DNA from: Streptomyces sp. NBC_01471
Lineage (GTDB): Bacteria; Actinomycetota; Actinomycetes; Streptomycetales; Streptomycetaceae
DNA: 64,000 nucleotides
Direction of reading: 5' to 3'
Assembly (NCBI RefSeq): GCF_041438865.1
Contig: NZ_CP109450.1
Location: 7,371,501 to 7,435,500, forward strand
The position numbers were made by a program, and so were the translations under genes. The notes under the pieces are model-generated. The model made no database searches. It saw only the letters and a program-made list of their open reading frames with translations, and was not told where the DNA came from. Below, piece by piece: positions 9,112 through 18,303 of the stretch (within the stretch, counting starts at the first letter, position 1; the number at the start of each line of letters is the position of its first letter).

Positions 9112-9680
9112 TCACACCTTGAGAGTGAATAGGAGTCGAGCGTTCCGGATTCCGTTTTCGCTTGGGGCTGGGTAGGCAGCGACGGCGCAACACCCGTCGG
9201 CCAGTCGGCGAATCGCTTCCGCAGCGAGCGCGGGCCCCAGGCCGAACCCACGCCACGGATTCTGCAGAAAGACGCGGTCGAGGATCAACAGGTCCCCGAC
9301 TTGGATCTCGGTCGCGCGCTCAAGGACTTCGCGTACTCGCCGCTCTTGGGCGACAGAATGGCAGACGCGATGACTTCGAGGTCTCCTGACTCGGCATCGG
9401 CGACCTCCCACCGACTCTCACCGGTGTACGCCCTTAACCGGCAGAGGACCAAGTGGCCGACCGGGCTGCCGGCTTCCAGGGTCTTGCCATCTTCGGGGAG
9501 AGCATCGTCGTCCTCGTAGCCTTCGTCGCCCCGCTGTCCGTAAGTGGCGTTGACGTACAGGAACTCCAGATTGTCCTCGTACCCGTTCGGTTCGATCGGG
9601 TGTGCATGGCCATAATCCAGGAACAGGCGGGAGGGATCTCCTGGCAGCTCGCGCGCCGGACGGCGAGGTGTGGTTGTCAT
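9112..9680 (-). pseudogene. GNAT-type acetyltransferase remnant
   Basis: An ATG at 9680 opens MTTTPRRPARELPGDPSRLF and runs through VGHLVLCRLRAYTGESRWEV to AILSPKSGEY. Near 9340 the homologous reading moves to another frame: REVLERATEIQVGDLLILD, then FLQNPWRGFGLGPALAAEA, then AVAAYPAPSE, with a stop at 9112. The segment WRGFGLGPALA resembles the acetyl-CoA pyrophosphate-binding loop of N-acetyltransferases. A single frameshift between substrate half and cofactor half should abolish activity. Substrate unknown. Confidence 0.6.
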
Positions 9681-9997
9681 GCAGGAGGGCCAGGACGCGG
9701 CACTGACAGCCAGCGGGGAAACCGCGTCCAGGAACCGCCCGGCCATCGACTCCCGATGCCGGAGCGGGGCCGGTTCAGCGGCCCAGCGCCACATACGGGC
9801 GCAGGATGCACCGGCAACACCTGCGACAGTCAGGGGAGTTGCTGCCGAATCCGCTCCGGTTCCCTCTCGTTCCCGTTGCACTCCCGTGAACTTTCCGTCG
9901 TGGACCCGCCGCCCCGCTCAGCTCCCAGTACCGGCTGAACTCTGCCTAAGCTCCATCGCCGGCCAGGGCTGTGGATTGGGATCCGGGGTGCCGGGTA
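9681..9997. other. gene-free spacer
   Basis: About 300 bases between the start of the acetyltransferase remnant and the hairpin behind tesB. No supported gene or RNA. It marks the boundary between the decaying accessory region and intact core-like genes. Confidence 0.4.
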
Positions 9998-10028
9998 GTG
10001 TGGTGCCACGCATTGCGTGGCACCACAC
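9998..10028 (-). terminator. 15-bp perfect stem-loop behind tesB
   Basis: GTGTGGTGCCACGCA and its exact complement are separated by one T. A further CCGGG/CCCGG pairing outside extends the stem with a small bulge. It starts about 36 bases after the tesB stop and has no T-run, as is common for Streptomyces terminators. Confidence 0.65.
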
Positions 10029-10063
10029 CCGGGACGGGCTGGTCCGCACAGATCAACCACCGA

Positions 10064-10954
10064 TCAGGGTGTCGATTTGTGACCCGCAACATACGGACGA
10101 AAAAGCCCCTCCTGGACGACCGAGACCAGCAGATTCCCCGCGCGGTCGAAGATCTGGCCGCGGGCCAGCCCCCGGCCGCCGGTCGCGATGGGCGACTCCT
10201 GGTCGTACAGGAACCACTCGTCCGTACGGAACGGGCGGTGGAACCACATGGCGTGGTCCAGCGACGCCATGTCGAATCCGCGCGGCCCCCACAGCGGCTC
10301 GACCGGAATGCGGACCGCGTCGAGCAGCGTCATGTCGCTGGCGTAGGTGAGCGCGCAGGTGTGGATCAGCTGGTCGTCGCCGAGCGGGCCGACCGCGCGC
10401 ATCCACACCGCGCTGTGCGGATCGGCGCCCTTGATCTCGTCGGGGGTCCAGCGCAGCCGGTCCACGTAGCGGATCTCGAAGGGCTGCCGCCGGGCCATCC
10501 GCTCCAGCGCCTCGGGCAGCTCGCCCAGGTGCTCACGGAGCTCGTCGGAGACCGTCGGCAGCGACTCCGGGTCCGGCACGTCGCGGGCCGGGGGCGCCTG
10601 GTGCTCGAAGCTGCCCTCCTCCGGCCGGTGGAAGGACGCCGTCAGATTGAAGATGGTCCGGCCCTGCTGGACCGCGGTCACCCGGCGGGTGGTGAACGAG
10701 CGGCCGTCCCTGACCCGTTCCACCTGGTAGACGATCGGCACGCCCGGCCTGCCGGGACGCAGGAAGTACGCGTGCAGCGAGTGGACCGGCCGCTCGCCGT
10801 CGGTGGTGCGGCCCGCCGCCACCAGGGCCTGCCCGGCGACCTGCCCGCCGAAGACCCGCTGCAGGGACTCGTGGGGGCTCAGGCCGCGGAAGATGTCGAC
10901 TTCGATCTGCTCCAGGTCGAGCAGGTCGATCAGCTTCTCGGTGGGGTTCGTCAT
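10064..10954 (-). CDS. tesB: acyl-CoA thioesterase II
   Basis: A 296-residue protein with the double hot-dog layout of TesB: an N-terminal half with RVFGGQVAGQALVAA and HSLHAYFLRPG, and a C-terminal half with DPHSAVWMRAVG, SLDHAMWFHRPF and GRGLARGQIFDRAG. The family hydrolyses medium- and long-chain acyl-CoA to free fatty acid and CoA in the cytoplasm. The start was chosen at 10954 because GGAGG stands 7 bases upstream; a longer frame to 11062 would overlap the helicase gene. It follows the helicase by 70 bases in the same direction and may be cotranscribed. A strong hairpin lies behind it. Confidence 0.93.
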   Translation of the reverse strand: MTNPTEKLIDLLDLEQIEVDIFRGLSPHESLQRVFGGQVAGQALVAAGRTTDGERPVHSLHAYFLRPGRPGVPIVYQVERVRDGRSFTTRRVTAVQQGRTIFNLTASFHRPEEGSFEHQAPPARDVPDPESLPTVSDELREHLGELPEALERMARRQPFEIRYVDRLRWTPDEIKGADPHSAVWMRAVGPLGDDQLIHTCALTYASDMTLLDAVRIPVEPLWGPRGFDMASLDHAMWFHRPFRTDEWFLYDQESPIATGGRGLARGQIFDRAGNLLVSVVQEGLFRPYVAGHKSTP

Positions 10955-11024
10955 ACGGTGTCCTCCCAGGTCACAGCGGTCTCCCAGACCCAGGCGCCAG
11001 CCTGGTCCACGGTGGCCGCCCGGG

Positions 11025-13547
11025 TCACAGCTGGCCGACGGCGGTGACGCGGACGACCGCACGGCCCTCCTCGTCGGAGGCCGCGAGATCCACCTCCGCG
11101 CTGATGCCCCAGTCGTGGTCGCCGTTCGGGTCGGCGAAGATCTGCCGCACGCGCCACAGCCCGTGCGCGGTGTTCTCCTCGTCGGCCTCGATGATCAGCA
11201 GCTTGGGGCCGCGCGCGTCCGGGCCGGTACCCAGATCGTCGTACTCGTCCCAGTAGTCGTCCATCGCCTCGCCCCAGGCGTCCTCGTCCCACCCCGCGTC
11301 GCCGTCCAGCTCGCCGAGCGCGGCCACGTTGTCCAGCGCCGCCAGCTCCACCCGGCGGAACATGGCGTTGCGCACCAGCACCCGGAAGGCCCGGGCGTTG
11401 GCGGTGACCGGCTTGACCTGGTCGGCCCGCTCGGCGGCCTGCTCCGCGGTCTCCACCTCCGGGTTGGCCAGCTGCTCCCACTCGTCGAGCAGGCTGGAGT
11501 CCACCTGGCGGACCAGCTCGCCCAGCCAGGCGATGAGGTCCTGGAGGTCCTCGGACTTCAGGTCGTCCGGGATGGTGTGGTCGAGCGCCTTGTACGCCCC
11601 CGCGAGGTACCGCAGCACGATGCCCTCGGTACGGGCGAGCTCGTAGTGAGAGGTGAACTCGGTGAAGGTCATGGCCCGTTCGTACATGTCACGGATGACC
11701 GACTTCGGCGACACCGGGTGGTCGCCGACCCACGGGTGGCTCGTGCGGTAGACGTTGTACGCGTGCACCAGCAGCTCTTCGAGCGGCTTGGGGTACGTGA
11801 CCTCCTGGAGCCGCTCCATGCGCTCCTCGTACTCCATGCCGTCGGCCTTCATCTGGCCGATCGCCTCACCGCGCGCCTTGTTCTGCTGGGCGGCGAGGAT
11901 CTGCCGCGGGTCGTCCAGCGTCGACTCGACCACCGAGACCATGTCCAGGGCGTACGAGGGGGACTCCGCGTCCAGCAGGTCGAACGCCGCCAGCGCGAAC
12001 GTGGACAGCGGCTGGTTCAGCGCGAAGTCCTGCTGGAGGTCGACGGTGAGCCGGATGATGCGGCCCTCGGCGTCCGGGGTGTCCAGCTGCTCCACCACAC
12101 CGCCGTCGAGGAGCGAGCGGTAGATCGCGATGGCGCGGCGGATGTGCCGCAGCTGCGCCTTGCGCGGCTCGTGGTTGTCCTCCAGCAGGTGGCGCATCGC
12201 CTTGAAGGCGTTGCCCGGCCGGGCGATCACCGAGAGGAGCATGGTGTGGGTGACCCGGAACCGCGAGGTGAGGGGCTCGGGGTCGGCGGCGATCAGCTTC
12301 TCGAAGGTGGTGTCGCTCCAGGCGATGAAGCCTTCCGGTGCCTTCTTGCGGACCACCTTGCGGCGCTTCTTCGGGTCGTCGCCCGCCTTGGCGAGCGCCT
12401 TCTCGTTCTCGACGACGTGCTCGGGGGCCTGCGCGACGACGAAGCCCGCGGTGTCGAACCCGGCCCGGCCCGCGCGCCCCGCGATCTGGTGGAACTCCCG
12501 GGCCCGGAGCGTACGGACGCGGGTCCCGTCGTACTTCGTCAGGGCGGTGAACAGCACCGTGCGGATGGGCACGTTGACGCCCACGCCCAGGGTGTCCGTA
12601 CCGCAGATGACCTTCAACAGGCCCGCCTGCGCCAGCTTCTCGACGAGCCGGCGGTACTTGGGGAGCATGCCCGCGTGGTGGACGCCGATGCCGTGGCGCA
12701 CATAACGCGAGAGGTTCTGGCCGAACTTGGTGGTGAAGCGGAAGTTGCCGATGAGATCGGCGATGCGGTCCTTCTCCTCCCGGCTGCACATGTTGATGCT
12801 CATGAGCGACTGCGCCCGCTCGACCGCCGCGGCCTGGGTGAAGTGCACGATGTAGACGGGCGACTGCTTGGTCTCCAGCAGCTCGGTCAGCGTCTCGGTG
12901 ATCGGGGTCCGCCGGTACTCGTACGAGAGCGGGACCGGGCGGCTCGCCGAGCGGACCACGGAGGTCGGCAGGCCGGTGCGCCGGGTCAGGTCCTCCTCGA
13001 ACCGGGAGACGTCACCGAGGGTCGCGGACATCAGGATGAACTGCGCCTGCGGGAGCTCCAGGATCGGGATCTGCCAGGCCCAGCCCCGGTCCGGCTCCGC
13101 GTAGAAGTGGAACTCGTCCATCACGACCTGGCCGATGTCGGCGTACTTGCCGTCGCGCAGCGCGATCGAGGCCAGCACCTCCGCCGTGCAGCAGATGACA
13201 GGGGCGTCCGCGTTCACGGACGCGTCGCCGGTGAGCATCCCGACGTTCTCGGTGCCGAAGAGCTTGCACAGGTCGAAGAACTTCTCCGAGACCAGGGCCT
13301 TGATCGGCGCGGTGTAGAAGGTGACCTTGTCGTGAGCCAGCGCGGTGAAGTGCGCACCTGCCGCCACCAGGCTCTTTCCGGAGCCGGTGGGGGTCGAGAG
13401 GATCACGTTGGCCCCGGACACCACCTCGATCAGCGCCTCCTCCTGAGCCGGATAGAGCGTGATGCCCTGACCCTCCGCCCACGACGAGAAGGCCTCGAAG
13501 AGTGCGTCGGGATCGGCGGTCGTGGGGAGCTGATCGATAAGGGTCAC
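11025..13547 (-). CDS. Ski2-like DExH-box helicase with DUF3516-type C-terminus
   Basis: About 840 residues. Helicase motifs are visible: Walker A TPTGSGKS, motif II VMDEFHFY (DEFH), motif III MSATLG, and in the second RecA domain GVHHAGMLPKYRR, DTLGVGVNVP and QIAGRAGRAG. A long C-terminal half of several hundred residues fits the DUF3516 region of actinobacterial Ski2-like RNA helicases. Likely an ATP-driven RNA or DNA unwinding enzyme; the true substrate in Streptomyces is not known to me. I favour the GTG at 13547 (VTLIDQLP), where similarity to relatives begins, but GGAGG is only one base away. An ATG at 13607 with GAGAGGG upstream is an alternative. Confidence 0.88.
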   Translation of the reverse strand: MTLIDQLPTTADPDALFEAFSSWAEGQGITLYPAQEEALIEVVSGANVILSTPTGSGKSLVAAGAHFTALAHDKVTFYTAPIKALVSEKFFDLCKLFGTENVGMLTGDASVNADAPVICCTAEVLASIALRDGKYADIGQVVMDEFHFYAEPDRGWAWQIPILELPQAQFILMSATLGDVSRFEEDLTRRTGLPTSVVRSASRPVPLSYEYRRTPITETLTELLETKQSPVYIVHFTQAAAVERAQSLMSINMCSREEKDRIADLIGNFRFTTKFGQNLSRYVRHGIGVHHAGMLPKYRRLVEKLAQAGLLKVICGTDTLGVGVNVPIRTVLFTALTKYDGTRVRTLRAREFHQIAGRAGRAGFDTAGFVVAQAPEHVVENEKALAKAGDDPKKRRKVVRKKAPEGFIAWSDTTFEKLIAADPEPLTSRFRVTHTMLLSVIARPGNAFKAMRHLLEDNHEPRKAQLRHIRRAIAIYRSLLDGGVVEQLDTPDAEGRIIRLTVDLQQDFALNQPLSTFALAAFDLLDAESPSYALDMVSVVESTLDDPRQILAAQQNKARGEAIGQMKADGMEYEERMERLQEVTYPKPLEELLVHAYNVYRTSHPWVGDHPVSPKSVIRDMYERAMTFTEFTSHYELARTEGIVLRYLAGAYKALDHTIPDDLKSEDLQDLIAWLGELVRQVDSSLLDEWEQLANPEVETAEQAAERADQVKPVTANARAFRVLVRNAMFRRVELAALDNVAALGELDGDAGWDEDAWGEAMDDYWDEYDDLGTGPDARGPKLLIIEADEENTAHGLWRVRQIFADPNGDHDWGISAEVDLAASDEEGRAVVRVTAVGQL

Positions 13548-13679
13548 GCCTCCATCTTGCCTGCCTTCCCCGCTCAAGGGGGAACCGGCTGCCGGCGTGA
13601 AGATCATGAGCGATACGCTTCCCTCTCGAACGGGCCTCAACTGGGCTTCAGCACAACGGAAAACGGGGCGGAACGAACC

Positions 13680-14474
13680 ATGATGGGACCGGCGCACTCC
13701 CTGTCAGGAGCAGCAGCCTGGCTGGGGGTGGGGGCGGCGGCGACGGCGTACGGACATCCGATGCCGTGGCCGGTCCTCGTCGTCGGTGCGCTGATCAGCG
13801 CCGGGGCGGCGCTGGCGCCGGACCTCGATCACAAGGCCGCGACGATCTCCACGGCGTTCGGCCCGTTGTCGCACGGGCTGTGCGCGGTCGTGGACGGTCT
13901 GGCGACCCTCGTGTACAAGGCGACGCGGGGCAAGGGCGACCCCCGCAGGGCGGGCGGCCACCGGACCCTCACGCACACCTGGCTGTGGGCGGTCCTGCTC
14001 GGCGCCGGAGCCTCCGCCCTGGCGATCTACTGCGGCCGCTGGGCGGTCCTCGGCATCCTCTTCGTCCATGTGGTGCTCGCCATCGAGGGACTGCTCTGGA
14101 GGGCCTCGCGCCCGTCCAGCAGCACCGTGCTGGTGTGGCTGCTGGGTGCCGCCGGTGCGTGGATCCTGGCCGAGATCCTGGCGAAGCCGGGCAACGGCTC
14201 GGACTGGCTCTTCACCGACCCCGGCCAGAACTACATGTGGCTGGGCCTGCCGATCGTCCTGGGCGCCCTGATCCACGACCTCGGCGACGCCATCACGGTC
14301 TCGGGCTGCCCGATCTTCTGGCCGATACCGCTCGGCCGCAAGCACTGGCGTCATGTCGGCCCGCCCAAGTTCATGCGGTTCCGTGCGGGCAGCTGGGTGG
14401 AGCTCAAGATCCTCATGCCGGTGTTCATGGTGGCGGGCGGAGTCAGCTGCGCCTTCGCGCTCGGCGTCATCTGA
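13680..14474 (+). CDS. YdjM-type metal-dependent hydrolase-like membrane protein
   Basis: 264 residues with an early motif MMGPAHSLSGAAAWL and LAPDLDHKAATIS, then GGHRTLTHTW, the histidine/aspartate pattern of the PF04307 (YdjM/YbcI) family of inner-membrane proteins. Five to six hydrophobic segments span the middle, and a second charged motif (ALIHDLGDAITVSG) lies near residue 195. The family is annotated as putative metal-dependent hydrolase; no substrate is established. The start is one of two adjacent ATGs (13680, 13683). It is divergent from the helicase gene, whose start is about 130 bases away, and ends facing the ABC exporter with a strong hairpin between. Confidence 0.82.
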   Translation: MMGPAHSLSGAAAWLGVGAAATAYGHPMPWPVLVVGALISAGAALAPDLDHKAATISTAFGPLSHGLCAVVDGLATLVYKATRGKGDPRRAGGHRTLTHTWLWAVLLGAGASALAIYCGRWAVLGILFVHVVLAIEGLLWRASRPSSSTVLVWLLGAAGAWILAEILAKPGNGSDWLFTDPGQNYMWLGLPIVLGALIHDLGDAITVSGCPIFWPIPLGRKHWRHVGPPKFMRFRAGSWVELKILMPVFMVAGGVSCAFALGVI

Positions 14475-14486
14475 GCGGACGGCGAA

Positions 14487-14514
14487 CCGGGGGCGGACGC
14501 TTCTCCGCCCCCGG
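14487..14514. terminator. bidirectional terminator hairpin
   Basis: CCGGGGGCGGA and TCCGCCCCCGG form a perfect 11-bp stem with loop CGCTTC, placed between the convergent YdjM-type gene and the ABC exporter operon. Confidence 0.8.
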
Positions 14515-14521
14515 CCCGTGC

Positions 14522-16303
14522 TCACCCGTGCCAGGACCGCCACAGCGCCGCGTACGCACCGTCCGCCGCGACCAGCTCGTCATGGCTGCCCAGCTCGCTG
14601 ATGCGGCCCTCCTCGACCACCGCGATCACATCCGCGTCGTGCGCGGTGTGCAGCCGGTGGGCGATCGCCACGACCGTGCGCCCGTCGAGCACCCGGGCCA
14701 GCGAGCGCTCCAGATGGCGGGCCGCCCGGGGGTCGAGCAGTGACGTCGCCTCATCCAGCACCAGCGTGTGCGGATCGGCGAGCACCAGCCGGGCCAGCGC
14801 GACCTGCTGGGCCTGCGCCGGGGTGAGCGCCAGACCGCCCGAGCCGACCTCGGTGTCCAGCGCCCCGTCCAGGGCGGCGGCCCAGCCGTCCGCGTCGACC
14901 GCGCCGAGCGCCGCCCACAGCTCCGCGTCGTCCGCGCCCGCCCTGGCCAGCAGCAGATTGTCGCGCAGGGTACCCACGAAGACGTGGTGCTCCTGGTTGA
15001 CCAGCGCGACATGTTCCCGTACGCGCTCCGCGGGCATCCTGGACAGCTCGGCGCCGCCCAGGGTGACCTCGCCGGTGCGCGGTGCGTAGATCCCGGCCAG
15101 CAGCCGCCCCAGTGTGGACTTGCCCGCGCCGGACGGCCCGACCAGCGCCATCCGGGTACCGGGAGCCACGTCCAGCGTCACCCGGTGCAGTACGTCGACG
15201 CCCTCCCGGTAACCGAAGTGCACCGCGTCGGCGCGCACCGCACGCCCGTCCGGGCCGACGGACCCGTCGCCCGCGTCCGGTTCGATCTCACGCACACCGA
15301 CGAGCCGGGCCAGCGAGACCTGGGCGACCTGGAGCTCGTCGTACCAGCGCAGGATGAGCCCGACCGGATCGACCATCATCTGGGCGAGCAGCGCCCCCGT
15401 GGTGAGCTGGCCGACGCTGATCCAGCCCTGGAGCACGAAGACCCCGCCGAGCATCAGCACCGCGCCGAGGATCGTCACATAGGTGACGTTGATGACCGGG
15501 AAGAGGACCGACCGCAGCCACAATGTGTACCGCTCCCAGCTGGTCCATTCTCGGACCCGCCGCTCGGAGAGCGCCACCCGGCGGGCACCGAGGCGGTGCG
15601 CCTCGACGGTCCGCCCCGCGTCCACGGTCTCGGCGAGCATCGCGGCGACCGCCGCGTATCCGGCGGCCTCCGAACGGTAGGCCGACGGCGCACGCCTGAA
15701 GTACCAGCGGCACCCGGCCAGCAGCACCGGCAGCGCGATCAGCACCGAGAGCGCCAGCGGCGGCGCGGTCACGGTCAGCGCGCCGATCAGCAGCCCCGCC
15801 CACACCACGCCGATCGCGAGCTGGGGCACCGCCTCACGCATCGCGTTGGCGAGCCGGTCGATGTCGGTGGTGATACGCGAGAGCAGGTCACCGGTGCCGG
15901 CCCGCTCCAGGACACCGGGCGGCAGCGCGACCGACCGTACGAGGTAGTCCTCGCGCAGGTCGGCCAGCATCTCCTCGCCGAGCATCGCGCCGCGCAGCCC
16001 CACCAGCCGTACGAAGAAGGTCTGTACGGCCAGTGCCACGGCGAACACCACCGCGACGCGGCCCAGATGGAGGTCGTGGCCGCCGTTCGAGAGGTCCTCG
16101 ACGAGACCGCCCAGGAGATACGGGCCGACCAGTGAGGCGATCACCGCGAGGGCGTTGGCCCCGATGAGCACGGCGAACGCCCGCCGGTGGCGGCCCAGCA
16201 GCTCGCGTACGTAGGTCCGCACCGTCGTGGGTGTGCCGACGGGCAGTGTGGTCGCCGTCTCCGGTGCCGCCGGGTCGTAGGGCGGGGGCGCGACGCCGAT
16301 CAT
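14522..16303 (-). CDS. ABC exporter half-transporter, subunit with canonical Walker A and degenerate signature
   Basis: 593 residues: six-helix exporter domain (about 45-330) followed by an ATPase domain. Walker A is intact (GPSGAGKST, about 388-396), as are Walker B (TLVLDEATS) and the H-loop (AIAHRLHT). The signature LSGGQ, however, is replaced by LALTPAQAQQ near residue 493. The ATG overlaps the TGA of the upstream half-transporter by four bases, so the two are translated together and very likely form a heterodimer. The partner has a good signature but no Walker A, so one composite ATP site is complete and the other is built only from defective parts. Substrate unknown; lipid or drug export is typical of the fold. 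Confidence 0.9.
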   Translation of the reverse strand: MIGVAPPPYDPAAPETATTLPVGTPTTVRTYVRELLGRHRRAFAVLIGANALAVIASLVGPYLLGGLVEDLSNGGHDLHLGRVAVVFAVALAVQTFFVRLVGLRGAMLGEEMLADLREDYLVRSVALPPGVLERAGTGDLLSRITTDIDRLANAMREAVPQLAIGVVWAGLLIGALTVTAPPLALSVLIALPVLLAGCRWYFRRAPSAYRSEAAGYAAVAAMLAETVDAGRTVEAHRLGARRVALSERRVREWTSWERYTLWLRSVLFPVINVTYVTILGAVLMLGGVFVLQGWISVGQLTTGALLAQMMVDPVGLILRWYDELQVAQVSLARLVGVREIEPDAGDGSVGPDGRAVRADAVHFGYREGVDVLHRVTLDVAPGTRMALVGPSGAGKSTLGRLLAGIYAPRTGEVTLGGAELSRMPAERVREHVALVNQEHHVFVGTLRDNLLLARAGADDAELWAALGAVDADGWAAALDGALDTEVGSGGLALTPAQAQQVALARLVLADPHTLVLDEATSLLDPRAARHLERSLARVLDGRTVVAIAHRLHTAHDADVIAVVEEGRISELGSHDELVAADGAYAALWRSWHG

Positions 16304-18168
16304 GCCGACTCCTCGATGTCTGCGAAAGCCTGCGGGACGGGTGGGGCGGCCGGGGGAGGCGCGGACGTCTCGTCCGAGCCGCCCGCCTCGTCCGCTCCTT
16401 CGTCGGGATGGCGGGTGACGACCGCGCGGTACCGCACGTCGCCGTGGAGCAGTTCGCGGTGCGCGCCGGTGGCGGCGACCACGCCCTCGTGGACGAAGAC
16501 CACCCGGTCGGCATGGTCGAGCAGCAGCGGCGACGAGGCGAAGACCACCGTCGTACGACCCGTGCGCAGCTCCTTCACCCCGCGGGCGACCCGCGCCTCG
16601 GTGTGCGAGTCGACGGCCGACGTCGGCTCGTCGAGCACCAGCACCTCCGGGTCGGTCACCAGCGAACGCGCCAGCGCCAGCCGCTGCCGCTGTCCTCCGG
16701 AGAGCGACCGCCCGCGTTCGGTGATCCTGGTCCGCAGGGGATCGCCGCCCGGTTCGACGGCGGCCTGGGCCAGCGCCTGCAGGACGTCCGCGCAGTGTGC
16801 GGCGGCCAGCGCCCGCGCGGCCGGCACCCGGCCGGACGACGGCACGTCGAGCAGCTCGCTCAGGGTGCCGGACAGCAGCACCGGGTCCTTGTCCTGGACC
16901 AGGACGGCCGTACGGGCCGTGTCCAGCGGCAGATCGTCGAGCGCGACCCCGCCGAGCAGCACGGACGGGAGCTTCTCCGCGTCCTCCACGGTGGCGTGCC
17001 CGCCGAGCCGCTCGGCCAGCGCGCCCGCGACGTCCGGGTCGCCGCACACCACGGCGGTGAACTCACCGGCCGACGCGAGCAGTCCGGTCACCGGGTCGTA
17101 GAGATCGCCGTCCGGCGCTTCCGGGCACACCGCGGTGCCGGCCGGCCGGCGGTCGGCCGTCCCCTCGTACGCCGTGCGTTCCAGCGCCAGCACCCGTGCC
17201 GCGCGTTTCGCCGACGGCCGGGAGAAGGAGTACGCCATGGCGATCTCCTGGAAGTGCCGCAGCGGGAAGAGCAGCAGCGTCACCGCGCTGTACACGGTGA
17301 CGAGCTGACCCACCTCGATCCGTCCGTCGGCGGCCAGCCGGGCGCCGTAGCAGACCACACCGATCAGCAGCAGCCCCGGCAGCAGCACTTGGATCCCCGA
17401 GATCAGTGCCCACATACGGGCGCTGCGCACGGCGGCCCGGCGCACTTCCTGGGACGCGCTGCGGTACCGGCCGAGGAACAGCTCCTCGCCCCCGATGCCG
17501 CGCAGCACTCGCAGCCCGGCGACGGTGTCGGCCGCCAGCTCGGTGGCCCGGCCCGCCTTCTCCCGCTGGACATCGGCCCGTGCGGTGGCGCTGGACAGCA
17601 ACGGCAGGACGGCCAGCGCCAGTACGGGCATGGCGAGCGCGACCACGATGCCCAGCGACGGCAGATACAGCACCAGGCCGGCACAGATGACGACCAGCAC
17701 GGTCGCGGCGGCGAGGAAGCGCGAGAGCGCCTCGACGAACCAGCCGATCTTCTCGACGTCGGCTGTGGACACCGCGACGACCTCACCCGCGGCGACCCGC
17801 CGGGTCAGCGCCGAACCCAGCTCGGCGGTCTTGCGGGCGAGCAGCTGTTGGACACGGGCCGCAGCAGTGATCCAGTTGGTGATCGCGGTCCGGTGCAGCA
17901 TGGTGTCGCCCACCGCGATCGCCGCGCCGAGCAGCATGATCAGCCCGCCGGAGAGGGCGAGCCGGCCGCCGGAGCGGTCCACCACCGCCTGGACGGCGAA
18001 GCCGACCGCCAGTGGAAGTCCGGCGATCGCGCACTGGTGCAGCAGCCCCCAGGCGAGCGACCGGCACTGGCCGCCGAGCTGATTGCGCCCGAGCCAGTAG
18101 AGGAAACGGGGACCTGACCGTACGTCGGGATCGCCTGGATCTGGATAGGGAAGATCGCGAATCTGCAT
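16300..18168 (-). CDS. ABC exporter half-transporter, subunit lacking a Walker A motif
   Basis: 622 residues from the ATG at 18168 (MQIRDLPYPDPG). A six-helix exporter domain is followed by an ATPase domain. Where Walker A should be (about residue 373) the sequence reads VVCGDPDVAGALAERLGG, with no GxGK(S/T), so ATP cannot be held in the usual way. The signature is perfect (LSGGQRQRLALARSL), Walker B is VLVLDEPTSA, and the H-loop histidine appears as serine (VVFASSPLLL). Translation is coupled to the next subunit by an ATGA overlap. The upstream SD is weak. The asymmetry is stronger than in most known heterodimeric exporters, where degenerate sites usually keep Walker A. Confidence 0.9.
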   Translation of the reverse strand: MQIRDLPYPDPGDPDVRSGPRFLYWLGRNQLGGQCRSLAWGLLHQCAIAGLPLAVGFAVQAVVDRSGGRLALSGGLIMLLGAAIAVGDTMLHRTAITNWITAAARVQQLLARKTAELGSALTRRVAAGEVVAVSTADVEKIGWFVEALSRFLAAATVLVVICAGLVLYLPSLGIVVALAMPVLALAVLPLLSSATARADVQREKAGRATELAADTVAGLRVLRGIGGEELFLGRYRSASQEVRRAAVRSARMWALISGIQVLLPGLLLIGVVCYGARLAADGRIEVGQLVTVYSAVTLLLFPLRHFQEIAMAYSFSRPSAKRAARVLALERTAYEGTADRRPAGTAVCPEAPDGDLYDPVTGLLASAGEFTAVVCGDPDVAGALAERLGGHATVEDAEKLPSVLLGGVALDDLPLDTARTAVLVQDKDPVLLSGTLSELLDVPSSGRVPAARALAAAHCADVLQALAQAAVEPGGDPLRTRITERGRSLSGGQRQRLALARSLVTDPEVLVLDEPTSAVDSHTEARVARGVKELRTGRTTVVFASSPLLLDHADRVVFVHEGVVAATGAHRELLHGDVRYRAVVTRHPDEGADEAGGSDETSAPPPAAPPVPQAFADIEESA

Positions 18169-18303
18169 GGGATCCCAGAAGTCGATGACGGGCTCAAACC
18201 GTGCAAGGTTCGCGCTCCACCACGCTTCGGGGCAATCGAATTTCCGCCCGGGGTCCCGAACAGGACACCGTCGTGCGGACCCCACCGCGTCGGTGGCGGC
18301 GGG

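Noticed and set aside
1..9680. Explaining all frameshifts in this region as sequencing errors
   Set aside because: The 4.4-kb Rhs gene in the same region is intact and frameshifts are rare in the following 54 kb, so a local error burst is less likely than decay, though it cannot be excluded from sequence alone.
10803..13679. Very long plus-strand frame running into the YdjM-type gene
   Set aside because: The part before 13680 is the antisense of tesB and the helicase gene and is rich in Arg, Val, Gly and Asp; only the last 264 codons are a real protein.
14768..18117. Large plus-strand frames opposite the two ABC exporter genes
   Set aside because: Arg/Gln/His-rich shadow reading of the minus-strand exporters, without domains.
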